Assembly (NCBI GenBank): GCA_964019155.1
Contig: OZ025242.1
Span: 4,109,964-4,173,963, forward strand
Reading direction: 5' to 3'
Source: Osedax fenrisi
Taxonomy: Eukaryota; Annelida; Polychaeta; Sabellida; Siboglinidae
Length of the DNA stretch: 64,000 nt
Shown here: in pieces, positions 51,719 through 60,896 of the stretch
How the letters are laid out: every line of letters starts with the position of its first letter
Numbering within the stretch: the first letter of the stretch is position 1
The notes under the pieces: model-generated
Databases searched by the model: none
What the model was told of the DNA's origin: nothing
What the model saw: only the letters and a program-made list of their open reading frames with translations
Made by a program: the position numbers and the translations under genes

Positions 51719-52470
51719 TATTATTAATATGTATATTCGATATAAATATCTTGTATTACACCATATTTGTTATTACATTTTCTTATTTCATAATTATTAT
51801 TATATATTAAATATTTAATATTGTTGTTATAAGGATATTCTTAATATAAGCTACGTATAGCTTCTGAATATCCTTCTGTGTATTAATTAAATATTCAGTA
51901 AATAAATATTCAAAAAATATTAATATATTTTAAATAATTTAATAATTTAACACAAATATTATCATTTTTTTTATTTGAAATGTTCCTAATCAAAATCAAA
52001 TCAAATATATAAAATATTCACTCACTCGATTTATCATACAAATTATACAATATATATACAAATAAAAAGTAACGTATTTATGGAGTTATATAAAAATAAG
52101 TACACTGTATATGGTATTCGGTTATCATTTACAAATTCGTTATAAATATCTATAATAATAATAATAACAATATATAATACAGTAAAATATACGATATTTA
52201 CAAATGCTTTTTAGCCAGATATAATAGTCTACTGCAAAATAATATAAAAATAGTGTGGAAGTAAGGTCACCCGCGCATCATTACTCTCGTGTGTGTATAT
52301 ATATATATAATCTCTGCATAGTAACATAGGTATACGCTCTCGCACACACACACACACAGGCCACCCTGATATATTCGCCCGCCAAACGTATCACCTGCGA
52401 AGACGCCCTAAAGCACCCCTACTTCGAAGACATTGACAAGAGCACCCTGCCCAGCGCCGTCTTCAACTAG
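41076..52470 (+). CDS. CDK1: Cyclin-dependent kinase 1 (cdc2), complete
   Basis: Seven exons: 41076-41112, 42394-42550, 45177-45300, 47785-47884, 48232-48466, 50081-50222 and 52360-52470. They total 906 nt, or 301 residues; CDK1 is usually 297-303. CDK1 drives entry into mitosis when bound to cyclins A/B. Key sites keep CDK1 numbering: G-loop GEGTYG with inhibitory Thr14/Tyr15, Lys33, Glu51, HRDLKPQN with Asp128, DFG at 146-148 and the activating Thr161 in IYTHEVVT. SMDLKKYMDSIP and SCPIDVWSIGCI place it with CDK1 and not CDK2. The cyclin-binding helix reads PSTAVRE (45-51) instead of PSTAIRE. It diverges from DHRS7 and converges on RPTOR. Exon joins are inferred from phase and homology and are all consistent. 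Confidence 0.96.
42394..42550 (+). CDS. CDK1: CDK1 exon 2 (G-loop, Lys33, PSTAVRE)
   Basis: TYGVVYKGRNKKTNEIVALK, then KIRLESEDEGVPSTAVREIS and ELVHPNIVG. Acceptor CGCAG|GA after a C-rich tract, donor GG|GTAGGT. A short dispersed repeat starts 21 bp past the donor. Confidence 0.97.
42572..42713 (+). mobile_element. Short MITE family H, copy 3, next to CDK1 exon 2
   Basis: Begins GGGGCGTTGCAACC 21 bp after the exon 2 donor of CDK1 and ends at CATCGTTCCAGCACC. The core ACCTCCTATGTATTGGTCCC is shared with the copies at 1661 and 31593. Confidence 0.65.
43875..43955. repeat. 20-bp tandem repeat
   Basis: Three to four copies of CATTATATACTATACTATGT in CDK1 intron 2. Confidence 0.85.
44957..45055. 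repeat. Dispersed repeat R, copy 2
   Basis: AACGGATTCAAATGGACGCC ... CATAGACTTATTCATGTTAA ... CGAGGGGCCTAGGACAACAA; partner of 18984-19080. In CDK1 intron 2, 120 bp before exon 3. Confidence 0.5.
45177..45300 (+). CDS. CDK1: CDK1 exon 3
   Basis: LGDVLMQQNKLYLVFEFLSM, then DLKKYMDSIPAGDMMDPQLV and K. FEFLSMDLKKY is diagnostic of CDK1. The intron end upstream has three imperfect copies of a GATTCGTTCTTG-like word. Donor AAG|GTCGGT. Confidence 0.96.
46009..46070. repeat. 20-bp tandem repeat with ATGTATCACATG
   Basis: Three to four units of ATGTATCACATGCCAT(AT) with CACGTG/CACATG changes, in CDK1 intron 3. Confidence 0.75.
46820..47224. mobile_element. MITE family C, copy 3, left end lost
   Basis: Same interior as the two full copies from GGCACTTTTATCGATAAATT onward, ending CAATTGCTTATCCACTTTA at a decayed right end. 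The left inverted end is missing. It lies in CDK1 intron 3. Confidence 0.8.
47568..47775. repeat. CCACCACTATTAACCCCCC array abutting CDK1 exon 4
   Basis: Eight or more copies of a unit of 18-26 bp (CCWCCACCACTATTAACCCC). The array ends about 10 bp before the exon 4 acceptor. Confidence 0.95.
47785..47884 (+). CDS. CDK1: CDK1 exon 4 (catalytic loop)
   Basis: SYSYQILEGMEFSHTRRIMH, then RDLKPQNLLIDSK. Asp128 of HRDLKPQN is the catalytic base. A 200 bp CCACCACTATTAACCCCCC-type array ends next to the acceptor GTAG. Donor G|GTTAGA. Confidence 0.96.
48232..48466 (+). CDS. CDK1: CDK1 exon 5 (DFG and T-loop)
   Basis: TIKIADFGLARAFGVPIRIY, then THEVVTLWYRAPEVLMGSMR and the GDSEIDQLFRIF helix. Contains the Mg-binding Asp146 and the activating Thr161. 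Acceptor CCCATTAG|GT after a run of cytosines, donor AG|GTACTG. Confidence 0.97.
48467..50080. other. CDK1 intron 5
   Basis: AT-rich and featureless apart from short TA runs. A less AT-rich patch at 49330-49430 (CTCGGTATGATC, GATCGAGACACC) may be a decayed repeat. Confidence 0.5.
50081..50222 (+). CDS. CDK1: CDK1 exon 6
   Basis: SLTTPTEETWPGVSDLADYK, then TNFPCWKTNTLRSQFK and SGFDLLT. It matches the TPxEexWPGVxxLxDYKxxFPxW block of animal CDK1. Acceptor GCTTAG|A, donor ACT|GTTAGT. Confidence 0.95.
51290..51560 (+). pseudogene. Retrotransposon C-terminal tail with TTA-repeat end
   Basis: NNKFKIPLVNTNAKKFNITY, YGPICWNNLPIIIKS and TLNQFCSKIKYLI resemble the LINE tail (VPRxxTxxGKRSFSYxGPxxWNSLPxxLRxxxSLxxFKxxLKxxL). 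A (TTA)n run follows at 51630-51722. In CDK1 intron 6. Confidence 0.65.
51630..51722. repeat. (TTA)n microsatellite
   Basis: About 90 bp of ATT/TTA triplets behind the LINE tail at 51290-51560. Poly-Y and poly-I frames here are artefacts. Confidence 0.93.
52360..52470 (+). CDS. CDK1: CDK1 exon 7 (stop)
   Basis: ATLIYSPAKRITCEDALKHP, then YFEDIDKSTLPSAVFN and TAG. It matches the LIYDPAKRIS...HPYF end of CDK1. The acceptor follows a (CA)n tract. Confidence 0.95.
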   Translation, partial: ATLIYSPAKRITCEDALKHPYFEDIDKSTLPSAVFN

Positions 52471-52518
52471 AGGAGGGCCGGCCGCACTAACCGATTTATC
52501 ATATCATAACGTAACTAT

Positions 52519-52524
52519 TTTATT
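52519..52524 (-). terminator. Candidate poly(A) signal of RPTOR
   Basis: AATAAA on the minus strand about 105 nt past the RPTOR stop, within the 159 bp gap between the two convergent stop codons. Confidence 0.45.
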
Positions 52525-52629
52525 ACAACGATTACTATTATATTATTATTATTATTATCTTATTAAGGAGACGCATTTTTTATACACACATCGGGGGTCG
52601 AGATTGTGGCTGTCTTTAGACGGCTCTCG

Positions 52630-52692
52630 TCACTTGTGCTTCACAGAGTACACCGAAATCTCAGAGTCTTTGCGACCGCAAGCCAGCCGTAC
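52630..52692 (-). CDS. RPTOR: RPTOR WD40 exon R7 (stop)
   Basis: VRLACGRKDSEISVYSVKHK then TGA, equal to the LAVGSNDYYISVYSVEKR end of raptor. Acceptor CCGCAG|G. The stop faces the CDK1 stop across 159 bp. Confidence 0.93.
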   Translation of the reverse strand, partial: VRLACGRKDSEISVYSVKHK

Positions 52693-55600
52693 CTGCGGGA
52701 ATGGGTAGACGGGCGTCACGAGATGAATTAGTCATGTGACACTAGGAGGCGACGCGCACACACACACATCACTTTTGTGAACTTTTTTGTTAACTCGCTC
52801 TCTCGTACCCGATCGATTATTTATGAAAATAAATCTACGTATATTTATAGTTAAATATTTATGATGACTTGTTTACATTCTCGTATAGTATTACTGCTAT
52901 TAGTAGTGGGACTGACCTTGAACGGGTGAAATGAAATGCAGTTGAGGTTAGCCGTTCGTTGACCTATGAACCCGACATGATACTTTATACAACTGATGCA
53001 GTCTTCGTTCTCGTTAAATATGGATATCGATTGACCAGTAGCACTATTTACGTACGAGGATAGGGTAAATTAGTAGATTATTCAATATTATCACTAAAAT
53101 AATTGATAATATTTCAATGAATGTACAATTATTCATAGTAATATAGTTTATTGAAGAAAATGATATACATTAAAATAAGACTGTGGTTTGACACGTACCA
53201 GGCGATAAGCCCCGCCTTTTCGTGTACGTCGATATCGGTTAGGGTGTTCTCCCCCACTTGTTTGACGGGGCACGTAAACGAGGACAACGGGGTACCAGTT
53301 CTGATGTCGGTGTACCGTATCTCACCATCGGCCCTGTACAATGATGATGGTGGTAGTAGTGGGTGATCCATAAGATAGGGGGAACTCTAGTAGTGGGTGA
53401 TCCATAAGATAGGGGTAACTCTAGTAGTGGGTGATCCATAAGATAGGGGGAACTCTAGTAGTGGGTGATCTAATAGATGGGGGGAACTCTAGTAGGTGGT
53501 CACTAACCCGGATGTCATGATTCTATTGTTGTTCTCGAATATGTGCACTTTTACTATCCGAATTTTGTGTTTATGCAGGGCGATACTTCTGCAATTGAGA
53601 TATAACATTCAGTCACCGTATAATCATGCAATAGTAGTTTAGAATAACAAATCAGATATTATTGTAATTGTTACTGGATATTAAATGTTAAATTTACTAT
53701 GATGCTTTATTTCAAAGATAATATTTAACATTAAGAGATACAATAAATTCTATATTTGTATAAATATAAAGGATCAGCTAATAGATATTAATACATATAT
53801 AGGAATATATAATCTCAAGGTCAATTAAATGTACACTTATTTATATAATCAATCATAAATTACTAAATATTAAACATATAGGAAGTTTTATTTTAAGCAG
53901 GTTTGTTTATTTGAAATATATTTAGCTAAATAATTGTATTTATCATAGAATTGTATACTATATTTAGGGTAATCTATGTAAAAAAATATTTAAAAAATTA
54001 TATAATCTAACATTGTTAATATTAAGGTATTTTATATAGTAAAGTAATTGATTTTAAATAAATTATATTTTCATATTAGCATAGAATTATAATATAAAAT
54101 TATATTATTAATATGTATCTATTAAGCTGCGTTCACATATAGCGATTTTGCTTGCAAAATCGTCGAGACAGAATTTTGCAAACTATTTTGCAGCAAAATA
54201 CTCAGCAAAATCGCAGCGATTTCGCCGGAGTATTCACACCTAGCAAACATTTTCGTCTACGATTTTGTCGAACTTTGAACTTTGAACGTTACACTTGTGA
54301 TAATACAATTATTTATTATTTCAATTATAAATTTATTTTATTATTATAAAATTTGATTTACATAATTTGTTACGTTTATACTTAAAGATAATAGTCGTAT
54401 AAATATAACATGACATTTTCTTTAAATTATAATGCATTTCATAAGTATAAGTATTACTGAAATTATAATAATAATAATGTTAATAATAGAAAAATTATAG
54501 CAAAATATTTATTAAGTTAATATTTTAATATAAAAAGAAATATAAGACATCCAGTGCTATTTCCTGCAACAGCTTGTTTTTAATTATTTTATTATAGAAG
54601 TCCCGATTCGCGGATCCCATAAACATATGTGACTCTCGTAAAACAAGTTTATATTTGATACTTTATTAATTTCTTCCGATATTTTTAATAATGCTTATTT
54701 ATTGTTTATCAATAATTATAGAAAAGTCTGCGTTTGGACAAAATTTTGCACATATAGCAAACATGTTTGCTATTCATTTTGCTGCAAAGTTGCTGCGATT
54801 TTGCAGTGATTTTGCACGTGAATGTTTTTTGCTGCAAATAATGCCGTGGTGTTCACACCTGGCGATTTTGTTCGTCGTGATTTTTGCTGCAAAGTTGCTG
54901 CGATTTTGCAGCAAAGTTGCTATATGTGAACGCAGCTTTATATAATATATATTTTTATATATTATACATGTATTTGAAATATCAAAAAATGTCAGGGAAT
55001 TCAAGGAAATTGGTATACTATATACATTTTATGATCTATAAACTATATTAGCATTGTAAAAATGATAATTTATAACTAATTGATTATATAACAATATATT
55101 TTTTATTGGAATTGTTGTAAATTATGAAAAATGAAATTAGTGTAATAAATTAATTATAAATCACTTCAACCTTTGTTACTAACTAAATATGTATTATAGA
55201 ATATCAATATAATATTATATTATTTTATATTATAATAGTTCATATGATGTTAGTAAATATCATAATGTAAATATGATTTATATAGAAGATTAATTACTTT
55301 TGAAAATATAATAATATTACAAAATATCATATAGATTTCATGATCATTTGGTGAACTTTTTTCTGGGAAAGTGTTTTTAGGTTACGTTTAGATGATATAA
55401 GAAATGCATGACAAAATTATTCAATTTAGGCGATCGCTTGTCAAAAATTAGTAAAATATAACATTCAAAAGTATTTATAAAGAAAATATATGAAAAAAGT
55501 TGCTACATTCTTTAATATAATTTATTTCTAGATCTATTTCTTTTGTTTTCTAAAAAAGATCACTAAAAGGTGAGAAAAAAATTTTGGTTCTTTTGTATAC

Positions 55601-58600
55601 ACCATTTAAAATATATAGAGTTTTTCACTAACAATAGAGTAATTATTACATTTTTATAAATTAAATATACTTTTTTAATAATACCTTTTATATTCTTTAG
55701 ATATAATAATAAATTATAAACAAACAAAATTTCTTTTATTTATTTGATTTTTAAAAAAAATCCTGGAAATATTGTTAATTTCATTGCATTTATATGAAAA
55801 AAATTAAAGAAATTAATTTTGTTATTTTCAATAATTATAAAATCTATTCTATGTTATTAAAATTTCTTAAAAAAAAATTATTAGTAGGATAAAATAATTA
55901 TTTTGTGTAAATCAAGTTTAAAGTTTTAAATTAATGCATACAAGTTTATTTATACTTGTTTTAAAATGCTTCTTTTTATCAGTTTTATTTTACGTAAAAA
56001 AACCATGTATGCATTTTAAAGATAATATTTCAAATTTTATAAATAAATCATAATAAAATAATATAAACATTTTTTTTAGTCATTACTTTAACCCGTGCCT
56101 CATACCTTTAAATAGCGGAGTGGTTACAACATTATAATCATGTTGCATGCGGGCCTATAGCTCTTTTACATCACAAAGTTTTACTGCGAGAAGTAAACTT
56201 TGTAATATAAAGGATAGACGACATCCGCAATTGACTATTAAGGGTAGGTGGAACTCTGTTCTATAAATAGATTTGTACATGTATTTAATATTGAAAATAG
56301 TGGTTTACTAAAAGTGTTTTAATTTTTTTTTACAATATTTAACATAATGATAGATATTATATAGATCTATAAAAATGGCATTTTTTATAGAATATAAATG
56401 AAAATATTTAATATAAATTATGTTTAACTAATAAATTATTTTGAAAATAAAAGATAAAATTATGAATATTTTAAATTATATAAATTATTAAATTAAAAAA
56501 ATGCAAATATTATATAATTATATCTATTCTATATTATCTGAAAATTTAAATTCATTTAAAGCATTATTGAAGGACTTGATAGTTTTTGATGGAGTGATTT
56601 TAAGATTTACAATATAATTATGAAAAATGTATGAGATATATATACAGACGATAACCTTATATTATTATGTATAAACATCCATATATGAATATTAATTACA
56701 TAAATGTATATATAATATTCTTTGTTTTAGTTTTTTAAATTTATTAATTATGACGATTATTAAATTTAATTAATTTTTTTAAAATTATAATTATAATTTA
56801 TTTAAATGATATACGTTTAAAAGTGTTTATTGTAGTTATATTTTACATACACAAATAATTTATAATTATTTTAAAGATAATAGTTAATATTATGATATCA
56901 TATACAAAAATTTGAAACACATTTTTTCCTTCTTAATTTCAGAGGTCGCACAGAGTTCACCTACACTTAATAGAACCGCAGCCATATTTGCAGTCAAGTC
57001 AGACAAATGTACCGTGTATAGTTACGCGTTCCGACAAATATCGCTGCCTATCGCTGCCTTAACATGAACTATGTGATATCGCGACGCAAACGATATCTAA
57101 GTAACTCGTAGTATTGCATAGAAATAGAATTGCATACATGTATACACGTATATATATATAGATGTAGGATAGGTTACAGGCGATAGGATAGGACACGCGG
57201 GTGGGGCTGGGGGTTAAAGGTCATCGGTGTATATATATAGGTTATGCAGGATATGCGGGCGGGGGTGGGGTTAAAGGTCATCGTCGGTGGGTACAAACTG
57301 TTCGGAGGGACACCTGGTGTCGAACATCTTCACGGTGCCGTCGGCGAACCCTGCGACGACCTTGTTACGGCGCGAGTTCAACGAGGTCAACAGAGAGGTC
57401 GTCGAGGTGGACACCTCGGCTATCTTGAGCTCCTTGCACACGTCCCAGATGTTGATGAATCGACAATCGCCGCCCACGTGTAAGAGGCTGGCGTCCTGTT
57501 GCCAGTCGGTCAGCATTCCTTTACCTGTAGCCATGGTGATGGCGGTGGTGGTGGTGTTAAGGGGGGTACTATACGCACGATGTACTATGTGTTATATGTA
57601 CTATGTGTTATATGTTATATGTCTATAAGTCTAGAATAGATGCTATCGATGTACACTGTGTATAATTAATGAACTGCATATCGCGGACAAACTGTTACGT
57701 AACTTGTTTTCGTCTAACTAATAGGTTCCCTAGCACGCATGGTGACTTGTGCGTGCGTCGTGTGATAACCGCTTGTACTATAGTATATGTAGATATTCGC
57801 GTAGATAATCTCGGCGACGTAAGCCGCACTGCACAGTACGCCACACATAGTAAATATGACCAACACCTTCCCTTTGTTATTCCATAACTCTTTAACACGA
57901 TGTACACGATGTACACGATGTACACGATGTACACGATGTACACGATGTACACGATGTACACGATGTACACGATGTACACGATGTACACGATGTACACGAT
58001 GTACACGATGTACACGATGTACACGATGTACACGATGTACACGATGTACACGATGTACACGATGTACACGATGTACACGATGTACACGATGTACACGATG
58101 TACACGATGTACACGATGTACACGATGTGCACGATGTACACGATGTACACGATGTACACGATGTGCACGATGTACACGATGTACACGATGTACACGATGT
58201 ACACGATGTACACGATGTACACGATGTGCACGATGTACACGATGTACACGATGTACACGATGTACACGATGTACACGATGTCTAGCGTATACATAGCTAT
58301 CACGACAGCATTAGTGAACCATATAACGGACACATATAATATAACTTGTTTTCGTCTCTCGCTAATTGGGTCAACGAACGCATCGAATGTTACCCCTATC
58401 TTATACTTATTAATGTAATCACTATGGCAACTTAGACTGTACTTATTAGTGTAACCACAGCACTGTATGCAACCCGTATATATCTATCAATAAATATGAC
58501 CATTACCTTCCCTTAATCATTCATTTATATATCGTATTTCACTACATCGTGCACAATGTGTACAATGTACTATGTACACGACGTAGACATTCGCTGTACC

Positions 58601-60365
58601 TACGGAGAAAGTCGACAGAGTTTCCGAGGCGGTTTCATTCGCGAGCTTAAAGATAAAATATATAAAGCGTCTTTAAAACAGAAGATTTAAAGAATGCAGT
58701 TTTATACACCGTCGTTACGTCCTCGCGCGCGCCGAGGGTAAAACTATCAACCCCTCTGCGTGCACACCCCTTTAACAGTGTTAGTAGAGTAGAGTACGGG
58801 TATAGTAGACGAGCACTAATAATACCCGGCATATACCGGCGAGTGTTGTCCATCAATACACACACTCTATATGTATAAAGTATATATGTGATGGCTAATA
58901 TTAATATTAAAAAAAATGTTTAAATATCTTAAAAAATTGTTATATAATATATTATGCATATGGCATTATTAAGGTCAAATACCTCGAAAGTCTTCTGACT
59001 ATTTTATTTTTCCATTTATTGTTTTTCTTTTATAATGATTACAATAATAAAATGTATCTTATCTTATCTTATCTTATAAAGCTTAGCGATGAGTCATAAG
59101 GTCTATGATCGACTATGCATAGCAGTAGTGCGGAGGGGCAGCTGTATTGAACTAAGGTGATTCATCGATTCACCAGACTGTATCGTACATAAGCGTAACC
59201 TTTGTACGGATGATTCGCGTGTTCCGGAACCATCGCCTGCCACGTGGCCGACAGTTGCGGAGGTCTCTTGTAGTCCTGCGAGTAGTTGCGCCAGAATCTG
59301 ATGGCACCGTCGTCTGGGTAGGGGGGTGTAGAGATGTAGGGGGGTGTAGCGATGTAGGGGGGTGTAGAGATGTAGGGGGGTGTAGCGATGTAGGGGGGCG
59401 TAGAGATGTAGGGGGGCGTAGCGATGTAGGGGGGTGTAGAGATGTAGGGGTGTGTAGAGATGTAGGGGGGTGTAGCGATGTAGGGGGGTGTAGAGATGTA
59501 GGTGTGTGTAGAGATGTAGGGGTGTGTAGCGATGTAGGGGTGTGTAGAGATGTAGGGGGTGTAGAGATGTAGGGGGGTGTAGAGATGTAGGGGGGTGTAG
59601 AGATGTAGGGGTGTGTAGCGATGTAGGGGTGTGTAGAGATGTAGGGGGGTGTAGAGATGTAGGGGTGTGTAGAGGTGTAGGGGTGTGTAGAGATGTAGGG
59701 GGGTGTAGAGATGTAGGGGTGTGTAGCGATGTATGGGTGTGTAGAGATGTAGGGGGGTGTAGAGATGTAGGGGTGTGTAGAGATGTAGGGATGTGTAGAA
59801 ATGTAGGGGTGTGTAGAGGTGTAGGGGGGTGTAGGGGTGTGTAGAGATGTAGGGGTGTGTAGCGATGTAGGGGTGTGTAGAGATGTAGGAGTGTGTAGCG
59901 ATGTAGGGGTGTGTAGAGATGTAGGGGGGTGTAGAGATGTAGGGGGGTGTAGAGATGTAGGCGTGTGTAGAGATGTAGGGGGGTGTAGAGATGTAGGGGT
60001 GTGTAGCGGTGAAATAAATACCAGGCATTGATTAGCACTATTATAGTGATTAGTTGATAATTATCGCTTAAATAAGAGTATAACTCGTTATTAAATTATT
60101 GAAAAAATCGATTTTTCGTGTAAAATTAGAAAATCACAATCTACATTCTCGTTAATGATGGGCAAGAATACCGGTGATATTGTGCGCAATCATAATACAT
60201 TATAATATAAATAGTTATTTATAAATAGGGGGGAACGTACCGGTTCCGACCATGAGAAGGGAGTCGGCCTCAGTGTTGATGTAGTTCAGAGAGCTGATGG
60301 TCGTCGATATCGTGGAGTGGTTCCGGAACGAACTCATCTTGTTCGTTTCCCTCCAGTTCCAGAAT
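52630..60365 (-). CDS. RPTOR: Raptor (mTORC1 subunit), C-terminal WD40 exons; 5' part outside or unresolved
   Basis: Seven exons join on the minus strand: 60365-60241, 59313-59200, 57524-57314, 53588-53508, 53333-53199, 53043-52917 and 52692-52630. They total 856 nt, about 284 residues and TGA. Raptor is the scaffold that brings substrates to mTOR in mTORC1, on the lysosome surface. The exons align in order with the C-terminal seven-bladed WD40 domain of animal raptor: FWNW, TDDGAIRFW, FINIWD, GFADGTVKMFDTR, GADGEIRYTDIRTG, LTDIDVHEKAGLIAC, GQRTANLNCISFHPF and ISVYSVKHK at the end. The N-terminal RNC and HEAT regions are not in view and should lie beyond base 64000. Introns carry two large tandem arrays. 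It converges with CDK1. Confidence 0.93.
52828..52833 (+). terminator. Candidate poly(A) signal of CDK1
   Basis: AATAAA 358 nt past the CDK1 stop. I saw no closer AATAAA on this strand. If used, the CDK1 3' UTR would run antisense through the last RPTOR exon. Confidence 0.4.
52917..53043 (-). CDS. RPTOR: RPTOR WD40 exon R6
   Basis: ATGQSISIFNENEDCISCIK, then VGFIGQRTANLNCISFHPFK. It matches the IKYYDGFMGQRVGAISCLAFHPH blade. Acceptor ATAG|T, donor AAG|GTCAGT. Confidence 0.92.
53199..53333 (-). CDS. RPTOR: RPTOR WD40 exon R5
   Basis: ADGEIRYTDIRTGTPLSSFT, then LTDIDVHEKAGLIA. It matches NGDVRIFDPRM and LTALDIHPQADLIACG. A 35-bp tandem repeat lies between this exon and R4. Donor TG|GTACGT. 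Confidence 0.93.
53343..53490. repeat. 35-bp tandem repeat between RPTOR exons R5 and R4
   Basis: Four copies of AGTAGTGGGTGATCCATAAG + ATAGGGGGAACTCT fill most of the short intron and end 10 bp from the R5 acceptor. Confidence 0.95.
53508..53588 (-). CDS. RPTOR: RPTOR WD40 exon R4
   Basis: SIALHKHKIRIVKVHIFENN, then NRIMTS. Aligns with the REHTAWVVKASLQ...HIVSVS blade of raptor. Short and divergent, but phases on both sides fit. Donor GG|GTTAGT. Confidence 0.8.
54125..54937. mobile_element. MITE with AGCTGCGTTCACATATAGC ends
   Basis: 813 bp, inverted ends AGCTGCGTTCACATATAGC, 3-bp TTA repeats outside (54122-54124 and 54938-54940). Three-base TWA duplications fit PIF/Harbinger. The interior carries many CGATTTTGC and TTGCTGCAAAG words near both ends, which create short false open frames. 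It lies in a RPTOR intron. Confidence 0.75.
56235..56670. repeat. Dispersed repeat G, copy 2
   Basis: Starts TTAAGGGTAGGTGGAACTCT and shares ATAAATAGATTTGTACATGT and later blocks with 27532. In the RPTOR intron between R4 and R3. Confidence 0.6.
56942..57064 (+). other. Unassigned exon-like patch inside a RPTOR intron
   Basis: On the plus strand a strong pyrimidine tract and TTTCAG precede an open stretch of about 40 codons (SSPTLNRTAAIFAVKSD, then KCTVYSYAF) that ends at TGA. Composition is less AT-rich than the surroundings. It could be a terminal exon of a nested plus-strand gene or transposon debris. No partner exon was found. Confidence 0.2.
57314..57524 (-). CDS. RPTOR: RPTOR WD40 exon R3
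   Basis: KGMLTDWQQDASLLHVGGDC, then RFINIWDVCKELKIAEVSTS and VVAGFADGTVKMFDT. It matches VVDWEQETGLLM-SGDVRxxRIWD and IVAGLGDGSIRVYDRR. Donor AG|GTGTCC in phase 2 is dictated by exon R4. Confidence 0.94.
57660..58530. repeat. Flanking duplication around the 9-bp satellite
   Basis: AACTTGTTTTCGTCT (57703 and 58343), preceded on both sides by a GGACA word, and AATATGACCAxxACCTTCCC (57853 and 58494) occur on both sides. This suggests that a block of roughly 220 bp was duplicated with the satellite between the copies. Confidence 0.6.
57895..58281. repeat. (ACACGATGT)n 9-bp satellite
   Basis: About 43 copies of a 9-bp unit, nearly perfect; a few units have GTGCAC instead of GTACAC. As 9 is a multiple of 3 and no frame has a stop, it opens long false frames on both strands. 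Lies in the RPTOR intron between R3 and R2. Confidence 0.97.
59200..59313 (-). CDS. RPTOR: RPTOR WD40 exon R2
   Basis: DDGAIRFWRNYSQDYKRPPQ, then LSATWQAMVPEHANHPYK. TDDGAIRFW is nearly identical to raptor TDDGAIRVW. An 18-bp minisatellite of about 690 bp ends at the acceptor. Donor G|GTTACG. Confidence 0.93.
59316..60008. repeat. 18-bp G-rich minisatellite abutting RPTOR exon R2
   Basis: About 38 copies of GTGTAGAGATGTAGGGGG with AGAG/AGCG and GGGGTG/GGGGGG variants. On the coding strand it is TACACCCCCCTACATC and reaches the R2 acceptor. Two long minus-strand frames (HLYTPL repeats) are artefacts. Confidence 0.97.
60241..60365 (-). CDS. RPTOR: RPTOR WD40 exon R1
   Basis: FWNWRETNKMSSFRNHSTIS, then SSLNYINTEADSLLMVGT. 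Equivalent to the ICFWDWEKGEKL...AMEYLNGQDCSLLLTAT region of vertebrate raptor. Starts in phase 2 (one base completes a codon), so another exon must lie upstream. Donor G|GTACGT. Confidence 0.9.
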
Positions 60366-60896
60366 CTGTTCGGAAACCATTCGAAACGTATATTTTAATT
60401 ATATTCAACATAGTAAACGTAATAAAATATTGAATTATAAATAGTATTGATAAACTTATTATAATATTTATTTTAGCGATTTTTACGGCATAGTTTATTA
60501 GATTTCTTCTTATACGGATAGGTTGTTGTACAAGCTATATGATATACATCAGTAACTAATAATTCTAAACAAATATTGGTCAATATAATTAGTATTTTCA
60601 TATCCAAATTCTATATTATTAATATATACACTAGTTGAATTGTTACATATATAGAAAAAACTTTTTTGTCAAGATGGATCCTTATCTGCTCAAAATTAAA
60701 TTATTAAATAAAATACACATTTTTTCGTTTTATTAATCATAATTATATATATCAAGTATAAGTTCTGAAAATTGCTAAAAAATTAATATTAATAAAATAT
60801 TCATATGCATATATACATTATTAATGATAATTTAACATACAAATAGTATATATAATATAATATATTTAGTATACATAATAAATTATTGCACAGACA

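Larger units (their letters stand above)
50223..52359. other. CDK1 intron 6
   Basis: AT-rich; holds the LINE tail at 51290 and its TTA run. No other feature seen. Confidence 0.6.
53589..57313. other. RPTOR intron between R3 and R4
   Basis: Contains the AGCTGCG MITE (54125), repeat G copy 2 and a CG-richer patch at 56942-57130. The rest is AT-rich. Confidence 0.6.

Noticed and set aside
57695..58418. Long open frames of VYI, MYT and RCT repeats on both strands
   Set aside because: They are by-products of the 9-bp satellite, which has no stop in any frame. The locus is an intron of RPTOR.
59103..60038. Open frames of up to 311 codons with HLYTPL repeats
   Set aside because: Produced by the 18-bp minisatellite; only 59200-59313 is coding and it is in the RPTOR frame.
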